Numbered from the stretch's first letter, positions 11,691-23,547 are shown. The stretch: DNA of 64,000 nt from Porogramme epimiltina (GCA_900155495.1 FTLJ01000605.1:1-64000), one strand, 5' to 3'. The notes: generated by a model not told the origin, from the letters alone. A program made the numbers and translations.

Positions 11691-13234
11691 ATGTCTTCTA
11701 CCTCGTACCGCACTTCAAGTGTCCCCCGCCCTACTGTCAAGGTACGTCACCATGAAGTTATTGTCCACGCCATCTGCTCACTATCCATTCTTCATAGCGC
11801 TCTAGCCACACCTGGCCAGGCAACGGGACCTCTGAAGCTCGAAGTCACTTCGAGGACTTTCTCCGGGAGATCGGCGCACACACAGATTCCGCGACCGTAT
11901 GCTGTGTTCCCCGCTCCAGTGAGTTCACCATTGACCAGCTGCCATCGAGGTATTGCTCACCGTCGCTTCTGTGTGACCAGACGCCACTAAGCATGCCCAC
12001 CCGCACGCGCACAACCAATGGCCCGCGCGTGAGCAATCCGCTTCTCGCGGCGGAGCTAAATCCGGGAACGATCTTACTGAACCTCGGTCTCTGAGCCACT
12101 TTGAGGATTTCCTCAAAGAAATTGGCGAAAGCGCCGAGTTCTCGACCGTATGCTGTGTCCCTCGCCCAGGTAGATGTCTTCCTACTATCGACGATTTGGG
12201 GTTGTAACTAATAGTCTCCATCCGCAGACGTTATAGGCCACTACCACGTTCACGCCCACCCGCACACGCGTGACCGAGCCACATCTCTTGTTGGATCAAA
12301 AGGGTCGCCTTCGAAGACCGTGAGCACGATCTCAGATCGGCCTCGCGACCGCATAACTCATACACACCGCTACCACCAGCACGACAAGGCGCGCGCTCCT
12401 TCGCAAGAGCCAAGCACCCCGGCGGCCGGCCGTCCTGCGCCACCTAGGGGGCGAACCCTGTCCACACCCAAGGTCACTGGAACACACACCACCGGCCTCC
12501 CCGTCTCTCCGATGAAGAGCCCCGCGCTCTCTTCCATCGACCTTGAGAACCACGACGCGGCGACCTCCGCCCGCGGATACCTCACCTCCGCCCGCGAGTC
12601 TCTCCTCAGTTGCATGGGCGTCATCCCCGAGCCCGCGATCGAGCAAGAAGAGCGCCGCTCTCGACCCCTCACACGTGCCTCTTTGCGCTCGTCTTATGAC
12701 TCGTCCGCCTCCCAGAGCCCCCGGCGGCACCAGAGTTCTCCTTCTGCCGTGCGCCCCCTCGACCCCCCGCAGAAGCGCCAGAGTTCCCCCTCCTCTGTCA
12801 GCCCTCCTGCCTCTCCGCATCCACCTCACTCTCGTGCCTCCCCATCCCCATCCTCATCACCGCCCCCATCCCCTTCATCCTCCTTGGACACTCGCTCGCG
12901 CTCGCGGCGCACACCGAGCCCCTCGCCCTCCGTCTCCTCACTCAGCACCGCGTCCTCGTCCGCGGGGCCCGCGACGCCCAAGAGCGCAACAGGCACACTC
13001 CCTCCCGCGCAGGCGCCGACGCTCGACGCGCTCGAGCGCGCGTCGCGCCTGCGCGTGCCCGCAGTGTGCGGGGGCTGCAAGCGCGAGGGCGCGAACTGGC
13101 CGAGCTGCGCGCGGTGCGGGGGCAACTGGTGCTCGCGCGCGTGCCGCACCGGCGCCGCGCACGCGTGCCACGCTCACGGCCCCGCCGCAGCGCAGGGGCA
13201 GTGCGTCGTCGTCGTTGCCGCCGGAACCCAGTGA
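11691..13234 (+). CDS. Serine/proline-rich protein with C-terminal cysteine-rich finger, paralogue A
   Basis: Exons 11691-11741, 11798-11918, 11981-12169 and 12228-13234 close in frame to 455 residues. The N-terminal part contains two copies of one module: SHFEDFLREIG followed by TVCCVPR (exon 2) and SHFEDFLKEIG followed by TVCCVPR (exon 3). Each ends at a phase-1 intron, which indicates exon duplication. His-rich stretches (HAHPHAHN, HYHVHAHPH) follow each copy. The middle is Ser/Pro-rich and disordered. The C-terminus (about residues 385-440) has CGGCKREGANWPSCARCG then NWCSRACR and a His/Cys pair, a C-x2-C...C-x2-C-x4-C-x3-C...H-x-C arrangement reminiscent of MYND or HIT-type fingers but not clearly either. 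The gene at 15698-16972 is a paralogue sharing SSAGPATP, the LERAS/LERGS helix and the finger. The function is unknown; the finger suggests protein binding. Confidence 0.75.
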
Positions 13235-15697
13235 GCACCTGCGCGATGGGGGGACCGGCGGCGCGCCTCACGCGGACACCTGGTGAGGCGCTGTGGCTGA
13301 ATAGTGGGGCGTGGATCTCTGGACGTGGACGTGCGCTAGATGTGGCGACGGAGCGCCCGTCGGACTGGAGCTTGCTGGATGGCAGAGGGGGTGGCCGCGG
13401 AGAGGGCCACGGCGATAGGGCGTCCTTTCCGGGCGGGGAGAAGGTGGAAGCAGTAACACGAGCGCGAACACGAGCAGCCCGCGGGACGCTCCCCTGTGAC
13501 GGGCGCATTTGGGACCTATGACGGTTCGCTATCATATGATCCGTGTTGTATTGCTACCTCTATTACTACGTACGAAGCACGCAGAATATTAGACATATGT
13601 ACGTCCTTATGTGCAGCGGTGCGGCGCCGGCGGCCACGGGTGCGCGCGTTGGGTGCTAATTTGGTGAGATGTGGCGGCCTGGAAGGCTCGAAACGAGGCA
13701 TCCCGACATGCGTTGACTATGCGTACATGAGGCCCGAGCGTCTGAATGCGGCCCTTCGAGACCCACCTCTGGCGATCAGGAGTGCGACACGAGCCACTAA
13801 AGTTCGAGTGCATGAGTAAGGTTCGAAACGGAGTAGAGAGAGACCAAAGTCTCACGTGGGTATACGGGCGATGTCCGGGGCGTCGGATCGCTTGTGAGTT
13901 TGTGGGGGTAAGTTGGGGGCATGGGGTGAGCCGGTCGGCGCGTCGTTTACCTCATACATTAAATTGCCACTGTTCAGTTGTCCGTTTTGCGAGATGCGAA
14001 AATCCGGGGTCCCTTGATGGCCAACAGAGGCCGCTAAAGTGCGCAGCGTGACGAATCAGTGTGAGAGCTCGTACGAAGCGAAGGTTGAACGGTGGGGAAC
14101 CCGCAAGGGCATCAGGAGAGCCGTCGCGGAGTATCCTACAAATTCCTAACGAAGTTGAGGATCTGGAGGTTGTCATTCGAATATCGAAGGGCTTCGCAGG
14201 CCCGAAGAGCTGAAGTCGACGGCACAATGATGGTATGTGGGCTCCCATGGGTAATCGTGTGCTGGTTCACCGATGCCTCTACAGTGCTGTTGCCTATTTC
14301 TGGCACTGAATGAGCGATAACACGAGGCGGTGTGTTGTGCCACGCACCGTATCACGCGTCCGGCCTCCCGACGCCAATGCCGCGAGAGGAAGAGTCGGCA
14401 TGTGAAGAGACGGGATGCGCGTTATCCACGGATCCACTCATCCTGTGAGGGGTTCGACGGCACCAATACTGCACACCCCGCTTCATTCCCTACAGCTTAG
14501 CGCAAGAGTCCAATATCCTGGGCAAGGATCAAGTTTAGCTTTGGTCACACGAGCAGTTGGTTAACACATACACTGGACGATCTCTAGCGCAGCGGCAGGT
14601 GCTTCTTGACCATGCGACGTTCGCACTCCGCGGCGGCCTGCCGAGTTCGAAGTCGTCAAGCATGGCTTCGCGAATTCTGCTTACTGACTGGAATTTAGAG
14701 CCAAAGCCCACCGTGTTCAAGGTGGACCGCGCGGGGAATGCTGAGGGTTGATGTGAGTTTCACGAGAATGCGATTGAGGTACCATGCCGCGTTGGGTATC
14801 CAGGTGTATAGTCTGGGGGCCTGACCTTCCCAAGAGGCACTCGTGTCCACCAGATGCTTTCCCCCTACTCTCTGGAATATGAGGTTGCGTTCGAAAAGGT
14901 ATATATAAAATGGGTGGACTTACGTATTAAACGGACCATCGCGGCCGCGGGTACTTACTAATTACCGGTCTTTATGAGGCCTCATGTCGAAAACAGGTAC
15001 GTGGTGGCGCACTGTCCAATGGCGTCTCAATAAGCTTCAGAGTCCGGGTCGGACGGAAGGCGCGGAATGCGACATTGCGACGCCCGTGGATGACAGGTAA
15101 GCGCGCTTGGGATTCTCACGTCATTTCTGGTCGTGTGCCGTGATTAGAGAACATCGAAGAGGCGGAACACCTCGTGAACATCAGCTAGAAGCGGTCTGGT
15201 TTTACGTATGCCGCCATCGTATGGAGACAACTGGGAGTGGAAGTGATAGCAGCTGGAGAGCGCCGTGCTGCCAGGGAAAGGGCCAGAACCCCAAGGGTTG
15301 GAGCTCCGGCAGAAATTTATCTCGTGAAAATTTGAGCCGGAGTCCACCGCAGTGGAAGCACTGCACAGGCCGGCTTTGGAAAATTTCTGCACGACCTCGA
15401 GAGCGTCGCGAGGAGGAGAGGGAGTTCAGAGGGCGGGGGTAAGTAAGTTGGAGCGATAAGTTGGGCGGCCGTATCTAGCGCGGTTGTCCCGGGGGGCGGG
15501 GATACCGCGGAAGAAGCAGAAGATAGGCAAGCGGTAGCCGCGCAGGCGGGAGAAGAAACATAAGCTAGGCACAGGCGCCCGCGGGGTCGACGCGCCATTC
15601 GCGGTCGTGTGACGGTCAATTCCTCTCGATGTCATATAAAGTCCCCGGCTGGCGTGCTCCTCAGCCTGTCTAGGCCCTTCACCCGACTCTCCTCGCC
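13235..15697. other. 2.5-kb gene-poor spacer between the paralogues
   Basis: No supported gene. Short frames on both strands lack domains. An isolated TATATAAAA at 14902-14910 has no convincing coding sequence behind it. I saw no remnant of the cysteine-rich finger and no terminal repeats that would explain how the flanking genes were duplicated. Confidence 0.45.
15633..15640 (+). promoter_or_regulatory. TATA box of finger-protein gene B
   Basis: CATATAAA lies 57 nt before the ATG at 15698, in the same GTCATATA context as the TATA box of paralogue A. A CT-rich leader lies between it and the start codon. Confidence 0.5.
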
Positions 15698-16972
15698 ATG
15701 TCCACCGTAGTATGCGAGACACACTATCAGCCCCTCCCCGACGCAAAACATCACGGCCGTCACTGGGTACGTCTTATCGCAACCCGTTTCCACCGTCCCA
15801 CTTTATAGCCCAGGGGCTCACTGACAACCGCTCTTTCCCCCGCCCCACAGCCCACTACGTCCGGTGAACGCAGCAAGCCCCGCTCTCTCCGCATTGTCAC
15901 TTCACAGTCTACCGCGGGCGACCACCCTATGCCCGGCCCGTCGTCGAGCGTAGCAAAGGCAGCCCCCTCCAGCTTTCACAGGGACGTCATCCCCACCGAT
16001 ACGTCCTCGGTCGCAGTTCGGGAACAGGGCCGGGTTCATGGTGCACCAAGGTCCGCACTCCCGTTTCCTCAGGCTCCGAATGTCTCGCATGCCCGCTCCA
16101 TCTCTGCGACCGAGCCCAGCACCAACAGAGACTCCGGAGCTAGCGCCTCGGGCGGACGCCCTCACCGCCGCACTCGCACCCGCGCCGCCTCGTCGGCGAC
16201 CGTAGGCTCCGAACCGCACCCACGCCCCCGCCTCCCGTCTATGCTCGCCTCCGTGCTCACCCTCCGCAAGGCCCCCGCTGAGCTCCGCGCAGCGCCCAAC
16301 GACGCGGACCTTGTCGGCTCCTTCGCCCCCACGAACAGTCCGCGGCCGCGCCTCCGGAGCCTCCTCTCCCTGACGGACCCCAGCCCAAGTTCAACCTTTG
16401 GCTTTTCCTCCCAGCCCGCCTCTCCCCACCCACATTTCGCGCCCCTCCCCGTGTCCCCTCTGTCCCCGCTCGCGCCCTTCGCATACGCGACGATACGCCG
16501 CCCGCGACATAACTCTGACGCGCCCCGCAGTCGCGCCCGCCGTGCGCTATCGCCAGCGCACCGCGCGGTCGGCGCGGACGACGACGACCCCCCGCGCTCG
16601 CCCGGCCTTCCGTCCATCTGCCGCACGCCGTCGTCGTACTCGGGCTCGGACGACTACTTCCCCACTGCGCCGTCCTCGGCGGGACCCGCGACGCCCGTCC
16701 TGCCCACGGCCCCCGCGCTGCCTGCCAGCGGGCGCAAGGCCCCTGCCCCAGCGACGGCGGCGGCAGAAGGGGCGCTGCCGTCGCTGCACCCGGTGCTCGA
16801 GAGCCTTGAGCGCGGGTCGATGTTCCGCGTCAAGACGGCGTGCGCGACGTGCGGGCAGCGCGGGTCGAACTTCCCGTGCTGCCCCAAGTGCGGCGAGATG
16901 TGGTGCTCGCGCGCGTGCCGCCTGCGCAAGAGCGACGGGAAACGGCACGTCTGTGCGAAGAAGACGCAATAA
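15698..16972 (+). CDS. Serine/proline-rich protein with C-terminal cysteine-rich finger, paralogue B
   Basis: Two exons, 15698-15766 and 15851-16972, close in frame to 396 residues. The short first exon ends HHGRHW. The body is Ser/Pro/Arg-rich and probably disordered. The C-terminal ~60 residues contain LESLERGSMFRVKTACATCG, then NFPCCPKCGEMWCSRACR and RHVCAKK. This is the same Cys pattern as in paralogue A (C-x2-C, C-x2-C, C-x3-C, H-x-C), preceded by the same amphipathic LERxS helix and SSAGPATP segment. Unlike A it has only one short N-terminal exon and no duplicated HFEDFL module. I do not recognise a characterised family. Same-strand paralogues with related promoters point to tandem duplication followed by divergence. 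Confidence 0.75.
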
Positions 16973-17593
16973 CGCCTCGGGAAGGGCACCCCTGCCGCCG
17001 TACGTACTACATCCAGTCTACCCCCGTCTCGGACCGTTTCCTGTATATGCTGTGTTCTCAATCTCGACACCTTGTATGTATGCGCTCGGCCTCCTGTCGA
17101 TACCTCGTTCTATCACGACCCGTAACGTGTAACGACCGATAGACATGCTAGAGCCTCTCCTTGTAGCACTCTGTATCATACACATCCCCAGCCTACCTAG
17201 TTCTCACTCGTCTACCTTGCCTGTGTCGAAATTCCTTCGCATGTAGTACCTTCTCCCGCATCGCACCAATCTATCGGTTCATCCTACCAAACCGCTCCCT
17301 CGGGCACAGAACTCTCGAGACTGGATCGTCGGAACCGCTGTCGGCTAGATCGTGGAGCCGCGAGTAAATACGTCTCGGTTCGAGCGGCTTGCTAAAACAA
17401 CACAGCGCAGATCTACGGCGCCGCGCGCAAGATGCCCAAGCCGCCGTAGCCAAGGCTCCCGAAGACCGGGACCCGCGTCGAGGCATGGCTCCCCGTCCCG
17501 ACGTCCCGCTGCCGACCTCGCAGTTCGCGAAAAATATCATTGCACGACGTGGACCCGCGCGTACATAGAGCCCTCGGGAGGCACGGCGGCAGG
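16973..17593. other. Convergent 3' region
   Basis: Tail-to-tail spacer between paralogue B and BUD22. It probably carries both 3' UTRs. The frames here are shadows without domains. Confidence 0.55.
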
Positions 17594-19574
17594 CTAGCTG
17601 AACTTGATCTTCTTCCCCTGGGCAGGGACGATCCCCGCGTTCAGCTTCTCCTTGAGCTTCCTCTTGGCCTCCCAGGACGGGTGCAGCTTCGCGCTCGCGC
17701 CCGGGTCCGCACCGCCCTTGCCCCACCCCGCGCCGCCGCCCCGACCCGCCGAAGGGGCTGCGACGGCCATGGCGTTGGCACCGGTCGCCCCGCCCCGACC
17801 TGCCCCACCAGTACCAGCCCCGCCTCTTCCCCGTCCCCTCCCTCCGAACCCGCCGCCCCGCCCCCGGGGCGCACCACGGCCGGAGGAGCCAGGCGCGCCT
17901 CGTTGCCACTGGCGCGGCTGCCCGTGTGGCGGGCCCTGCGCCGCGTCGGCGGTAGCGGTCTCGTGCTGCTTCTTGACGTGGTTCGCGTTCTTGCCGTACT
18001 TCTTCTCCCAGATCCTGCGTGGGTGGAGCCGCGTGAGCGAGCGGGGCAAGCGAACGGCGCGCGCGTAGGGAGAAGGGCGCGCACTACAGGGTCGACGCGA
18101 GCGCGGAACGCGGGGCCGTGCGCTTGGGGCACGGGGCGCACCGCCACGGATGTGCGGGAGGTTAAAGGCAAAAGGCAAAATGGGCCGGGGGCGTTGCGCA
18201 GAGGCGCAAGCCCTGGGAAGGGGAAGAGGAGGAAGAGGGGGGGGGGGAATGAGCGAACGGGAAGACGTACTGTCTGCGGGCGCGTTGTCCGCGCCGGTTT
18301 TTGCGAGGGACGTCGGCGACATTGGTCTCCCCGTCGCTCAGGTCGGATGCGTCCGAGTCTCCCCGCGTGAAGCCGACAGAGAGGGAGGGGAGGAAGGTAG
18401 ACTCTCCTGCCTTCGCTTTTGATTTTTCTTTAGAACTTGAGGGGGCGAGTTTGGCTGTCAATTTCGCCGGAGGTCGTTGTTCCTCAGAATCAGATTCGTC
18501 CTCGTCCTCATCTTCCTCGCCTGAGGTGTCTTCGTCGGAGTCAGCGAGATGGATATTGTCACCATCTAGAGAACCCGATTCCCAGCCGTCGCCATCGGCA
18601 TCCTCGCCACCATCGACTGTGCCAGACTCCCAACCAGCATCGTCGCTACCAGCCTCGCTTCCGCTCTCTTTATCGTCTTCTTCAACCTCGTCCTCATCCG
18701 GAGAAACTTCCAACCTCGCTTTCTTGGTCTTTGCCGGGCGAGCCTCAATCTCTTCATCCTCTCCATCTTCATCGCTGTCGCTCTCTTCCTGGCTTTCTTC
18801 GTTGTCCTCACTCCCATCTTCGCCCGCCGTCTTTCGCTTCCCTTTGGCCAGCGACGGGTCCGCAGCTTCCTTGAGGGCTTCGACAACCGTTTGTACAGCT
18901 TCTGCGAGCGTCTTCGAGCTCAGGAGTCTCCCATGCACCTTCGCCTCGGCGGAGCCAAGTTCCTGAGGTGCAACTAGGCGCGCCGCGGGGAGCTTGTCCT
19001 CCATTGCGGCGAGCATGTCGTCATTATGTGCAAGGAGCTTGTCCTTGAGGACCTTGGTGCGCAATGCAGTGTTCGCAAAGAGCTCATGGTCTACGTTCTG
19101 TGCAAAGGGTTGTTGGTTCAGAAGAAAGACAGACCAGACGAGTGGAGAAACGCGCACCTTCAGCACCTCCAGTTGTCGCTCCATCTCAGCTGGGTCATCG
19201 CCCTTAGCGTTGCCCTTCGCTGCTTGCCCTCTGAAAAGAAGGAGGTTAGTATGACGCCGCGCTGGGGGGCCTCGCCTGCGCGAGAGCGGACAGCACTCAC
19301 CGTGCTGCCTTTAGCCGTTTCACAAGTTTGCGCAACTCGAACGCCGCCGCCTTCTTCGCCGCCTTGCGTGCTTCACTCAACCCGTGGTGCTGTCAACGAC
19401 CCTTGTGTCATTGAGCCTCTCTTGCCACAGTCCCGCGTGATTGAGACTCACCAATTTCTTCGCGATCGCCTCTGCAGGGGTGTCCTGTTTGATCACAGGC
19501 TTTGGCTTCGCCGATGACCGTTTCCGTTTTGTGCCACGTTGGGCACCCTGGGGTTGGGTGTTTTGTGGAGCCAT
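17594..19574 (-). CDS. BUD22: BUD22 family 40S ribosome biogenesis protein
   Basis: BUD22 (SRFBP1 in animals) is a nucleolar protein needed for small-subunit rRNA processing. Exon 1 (19452-19574) encodes a basic N-terminus ending EAIAKKL. Exon 2 begins at 19389 with HHGLSEARKAAKKAAAFELR, the family's N-terminal basic coiled coil. Next come EMERQLEVLK and NVDHELFANTALRTKVLKDK. The middle is a long acidic Ser/Asp/Glu-rich disordered region. The last exons give the diagnostic end: PRKNRRGQRARRQIWEKKYG, NANHVKK, an RGG-like Gly/Arg stretch, then KLHPSWEAKRKLKEKL and QGKKIKFS. The penultimate donor lies just after RRGQRARR. The RGG-rich insertion is longer than I expect for yeast BUD22, but the flanking signatures make the assignment secure. 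Confidence 0.9.
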
Positions 19575-19991
19575 TATGACTTGCGATTAAGATGTGGTGC
19601 AATGAAGGTAGAGCGCGGCGGAGTGGGAATGAGGATGTCAACGGAGAGAAACTCAGGACAGTGCACGCGGAGGGCCGAAGGAGATAACTTTCTCTCGTGG
19701 GCGCCTTTCCGGGCCGGTGGCGAGCCGCAGACATGTACTGCTAGATGAGAGAGACTAGCAGAATACAAATTGCAGCATGGTTCTCTCAAGGTTGAAGCCC
19801 TCAACAATATCACAGAGACACACTAGCGACTGTCTATCGCCGTTAACACTCTGCCGACGTGAACTGGGGTAAATGCGAGCCACTCTCATTCCAGTAATGC
19901 AGTTATCACGGAAGAGTCCAAGACAAGAAGACAGAAATCAATGTACACGGTACAACACAAGAGCACATACACCGGCATGCATATAGACAGC
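19575..19991. other. Spacer upstream of BUD22
   Basis: About 0.4 kb holding the BUD22 promoter and the 3' UTR of the next minus-strand gene. I see no other feature. Confidence 0.5.
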
Positions 19992-21514
19992 CTAGAACCG
20001 CCGTCCAGGTTGCTGTTGCTGTGAGTATATAGTCCGTCCAGGGTTATCTGTCATGGGATTTCGCCCATTCATTAGTGGCGCACGCCCGTCCTCCATATAT
20101 CCGCTCGCTGGTCCTATAGCGTGGCCTCCAGACGTCCATTGCTGATGCTGCTGAGGCTGTACTTGATCTACAGGGTCCGCCGCTAGCACCCAGGATGAGT
20201 AAAAAAACTTCGAGTACACGACTGGCCCCCAGGCCTCGTCACCCATACGGGCTACTCACCGTGGTGCGCCACCGCCCCGTTGGTGTGCCCATGCGCCCCG
20301 CGCCCACCGTGCGATTGAGACTGTGCTGCCTCGGCGGCCTCCCGCGCGCGCGTAGAACGATTGCGGATCCGCGCGCTGCCCGCGCGCGTACCCGTTCGTG
20401 GTGGCGCAGCGGCGGCCGTGGTAGCGACGCTGGCAGGCGCCGTCGCCGTACTACTCGGGGTGCCTTCGTGGGAGCCGTTCGCCGAGGGGCCGTTGCTCCA
20501 CCGCCCGCGGGTGTCACGGTGCCTCGAGCGGGAGGATGCGGGTTGTGCGCTTGCGCTTAAGTCCCCTGTAGCAGGCGTGCTGGGGCCGCTGGGGGTTGGT
20601 GTGCCGTTCGTCTCCTTGCCATTCAGCTGTGCGGGAAGGGACTGTCTGACTTTCGGTTTCGTCCTAGAGGCGACACTGACGGACGTGTGGTGCGTCTGGG
20701 AGGTGAAGAAGGGTGGGGAGGCAGGTGCCGCTGCTGATATGGCAGGGTCGTTTTCAAGAAGTTCATGCTCCTTTGCTGCGCGGAGTCGCATGGCTTCTAC
20801 AATGGAAATTGGCTTTGGTATGGTGTCTATAATGCATGAGATCGATACATGAGTACATATGTCCGTCATTCCGAGGTAGCGGCGACGATGCGCACCATCT
20901 AGGAACTTGAACTCAGAACGTCTATGTGCGACATTCGCTACAAGCGACAGTGAGCAATAGCTCATGCTCAAGATGCATAAAGGTACGAACCCATATCACG
21001 GTATTGAATGTGTTGTCGGTTTTCGGATATGGTCTGTGTGTAGCCTGCCTCTGCGAGCTTTTTCACGAATTCTTCCTGAACACCAATATCCGCCGACACC
21101 AATGAGCGTGCTGTGGGATAGTACACAGACCAATCTACCCACGGTAGCAATAGAAAGCATGTAGACAGCTTCTTTTGACATATGTTGTCCGGCACCTGGG
21201 GTATACAGTATGAATTAGACTTGTATAATGATACATTCAGTAACTACCGCACCCTCTGCCTGCAATATGTTGTCTAGCCGGTCTTGCGGTATAAGTGTAT
21301 GTCCCGGCTGCCGTACACCTAGTTTCCTTCTCCCCTTGGAGGTGGACACACTGCCGTCTTCCTCCGCTTCTGGCTCCATTCCATCATCAACATCGTCAAG
21401 GCCCGAGTCTAGCTGGTCAATCTCCTCATCATCAGCCTCGGAGTTGATCCCAGAACTCGTATGTGGGAAGGAGTGGCGGCCGTCTCCAGAGATAGTTGTG
21501 AAGGACGAGGCCAT
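19992..21514 (-). CDS. Histone-fold protein, DPB3/CHRAC-15-like (CBF/NF-Y family)
   Basis: The protein starts MASSFTTISGDG, passes an acidic stretch (ADDEEIDQLDSGLDDVDDG) and reaches a histone fold: HTLIPQDRLDNILQAEG, MSKEAVYMLSIAT, EEFVKKLAEAGYTQTI, HIQYRDMANVAHRRSEFKFL, then DTIPKPISI. The P-x-D/A-R-h-x-x-I-h start, the SKEAhxxhSxATEEFhxxLxE helix and the YRDhA...FLxDxIP end are typical of CBFD/NF-YB/HMF proteins of the Dpb3/Dls1 and CHRAC-15/POLE4 group. Those pair with Dpb4-type partners in DNA polymerase epsilon or ISW2/CHRAC remodelling complexes. At least four introns were placed. A long Ser/Thr/Ala-rich C-terminal tail ends with QQQQPGRRF and is probably disordered. Which complex it serves cannot be decided from sequence alone. 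Confidence 0.8.
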
Positions 21515-21875
21515 GATTTGGTTCAGATTCGGACGCGGGCAGCACGGGATAACAGAGGGAGGGCAAGGACGCGTCGAGGCGCGCAGGTGGTAGGCGAGGG
21601 AACGATGAGAGAAAGGAGTTCTTACGCGTCAAGGCGGACGTTCGTTCCAGCACCCGCGGGGATCCAGGTGGGATGGGCGCTGGCTCATCTAATCTTATCT
21701 GCGCGCGGCTGGGTCATCTGGATCTAATCTACCGGCGCCAGCTCGTCCTTCCCCTCCCCCATGGTCCGTGACCTTATCGACCCCGTTCAAGCAATGGCCG
21801 CGCCCATATCCACGGATGTGGCACGACCTTACAGACCGTAAGTGCTCTCATCTCGACCATATCGCATTGTTGATC
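21515..21875. promoter_or_regulatory. Divergent promoter region, histone-fold gene and 2OG oxygenase
   Basis: 361 bp separate the two divergent start codons. No clear TATA box is visible. An in-frame ATG at 21768 upstream of the oxygenase lies in this spacer, but I prefer 21876. Confidence 0.45.
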
Positions 21876-23366
21876 ATGGGAGACATCCAGGATGCCCCCA
21901 AGCTGGCAACTCTACCTATCATCAGCGTAGAGCCTTTTCTGCATCCTGGGCATGCCGGAAGGCTTTCCGCTGCGGCCGCTCTGCACGCAGCCTGTTCTCA
22001 ATTTGGCTTCTTCTATCTCGACATCTCATCCTATGTCGACAAGAGCGAGCCTGAAGAGCTCACACACTTCGCGAGGGAGTTCTTCGACCTTCCTCAGGAA
22101 GAGAAGGACAAGATATCCCTCTCAAACGAGGACAACGCGAGAGGTGCGCTTCCACCACAACCTGGAGAGAACTATGTAACATTATATCTGGATGGGCTCA
22201 CAGGATACGCGAGGCTGAAGGAAAACGTTACAAACGGCAAAGCAGATAACCATGAAGGGATCGACTGGTACCGGCCCATGGAAGAGCCAGACAAGACCAA
22301 GCCGCTTGGAGGCGAGAACCAGTACCCTGCCATCCCTGGGTTTAAAGAGAAACATGACGCCTGGGTTGAGAAGATGAAGAAGCTCGGTTTAATAGTCATG
22401 GAGGCGTGAGCATTACCGGGTACTAACAGTGGTGATTGGGTCCACTTATCAGTTCGGTCATTGTAGAATGGCCACTGGACTCGGAGCGACACCTCAAGAA
22501 TGGGAGCATCTTAGAAGTCAAGTGGACGATAGCTTCTGGGTAATGAGAGCCATCGGTACGTGGTGACACACCCGCTCTTTAGCCCTCTACTAAAAGCATT
22601 TGCAGGATACCCTCCCTTGCCGAATGATTACGACGGCTACTCGTGCGGTGCTCACAAGGACTACGGCTGTCTGACGTAAGTTTGAACTATGCTGTTAGTC
22701 CTACCATTGAGATTATACTGATAGTTGTCAGATTTTTGTATGCCGACCCGACTCCTGGCGCCCTGCAAGTCTTCATGAACCAGCCAGGTCTAATCATAGA
22801 AACCGACACCAGTAGCTTACCTGCAGAGCACGGCATCGAGGAAGGATGTTGGATTAACGCCGACCCAATCCCTGGATGTGTTGTCTGCAACATCGGCGAA
22901 AGTATGCCTTCCACGTCTCTCTGACTGGTACATATCTTATTAACCTCCTGTCGCTTACTCATAGTGTGGGAAGTCTGGTCAAACGGATTGTACAAGAGCA
23001 CTCTACACAGAGTCGTGCACAAGGGGTCAAATTACCGGTGAGCTTAAGACACGGATTCATCTTTCTATTCTGCTGAACATGCGCATATCTGTGATCACAG
23101 GATCTCGTACGTTCCCATCCTATTCTTCGTTTGTCTGCTCCCGGATTCTCATAAAAATTTCCAGGCTTCCATTCTTTTTCGAACCCAATTTCGATGCGCT
23201 TATTGAACCCCTCCCTGCCGCGCTTCGTATACAAGAGGAGGACAAGGCGATTCGAAAACTCGTCGAGCCAGTCAAAATGTACAAGCCCATCGTGTACGGT
23301 GATTTCTTGCTGCGCAAAGTTGGAAGCAACTTCGACACAAGTAAGGGAAGGTACGGCGCAGATTAG
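21876..23366 (+). CDS. Fe(II)/2-oxoglutarate-dependent oxygenase, isopenicillin-N-synthase-like
   Basis: Exons 21876-22405, 22467-22555, 22606-22675, 22732-22901, 22965-23037, 23101-23106 and 23165-23366 close in frame to 379 residues. The N-terminal DIOX_N part reads LPIISVEPFL, QFGFFYLD and FFDLPQEEK. The double-stranded beta-helix core has the iron ligands H-x-D in SCGAHKDYGCLT and the distal His in STLHRVVHKG. The 2OG-binding R-x-S motif is RIS in NYRISLPFFFEP, and it is completed only by a 6-nt microexon (23101-23106). Such enzymes hydroxylate or desaturate small molecules; the substrate is unknown and no biosynthetic cluster surrounds it. I chose the start MGDIQDAPK; an in-frame ATG lies 108 nt upstream. 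The final exon could instead be spliced near FDTSKG, changing the last few residues. Confidence 0.9.
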
Positions 23367-23547
23367 TGACTTAGTACGGCGCGTTGTTGTACCAAATCTT
23401 GGCGGCGTACGCGGCGATGTGTATGTAATACCCTTTGGGAATAGTTTCCAGGAACAGCACAGCGTGGGGGTGTGAACGGTGTATATGGTCTGTGATTCTA
23501 TGGTAATGCTACAACTGGTTCTTACTACATACATCCCAAAACTTCGA

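Noticed and set aside
14902..14910. Isolated TATATAAAA as the promoter of an extra gene
   Set aside because: No supported coding sequence follows within a reasonable distance.
17271..18370. Large Arg/Gly frames opposite the BUD22 C-terminal exon
   Set aside because: Shadows of the RGG-rich coding sequence; the minus-strand BUD22 reading is clearly the real one.
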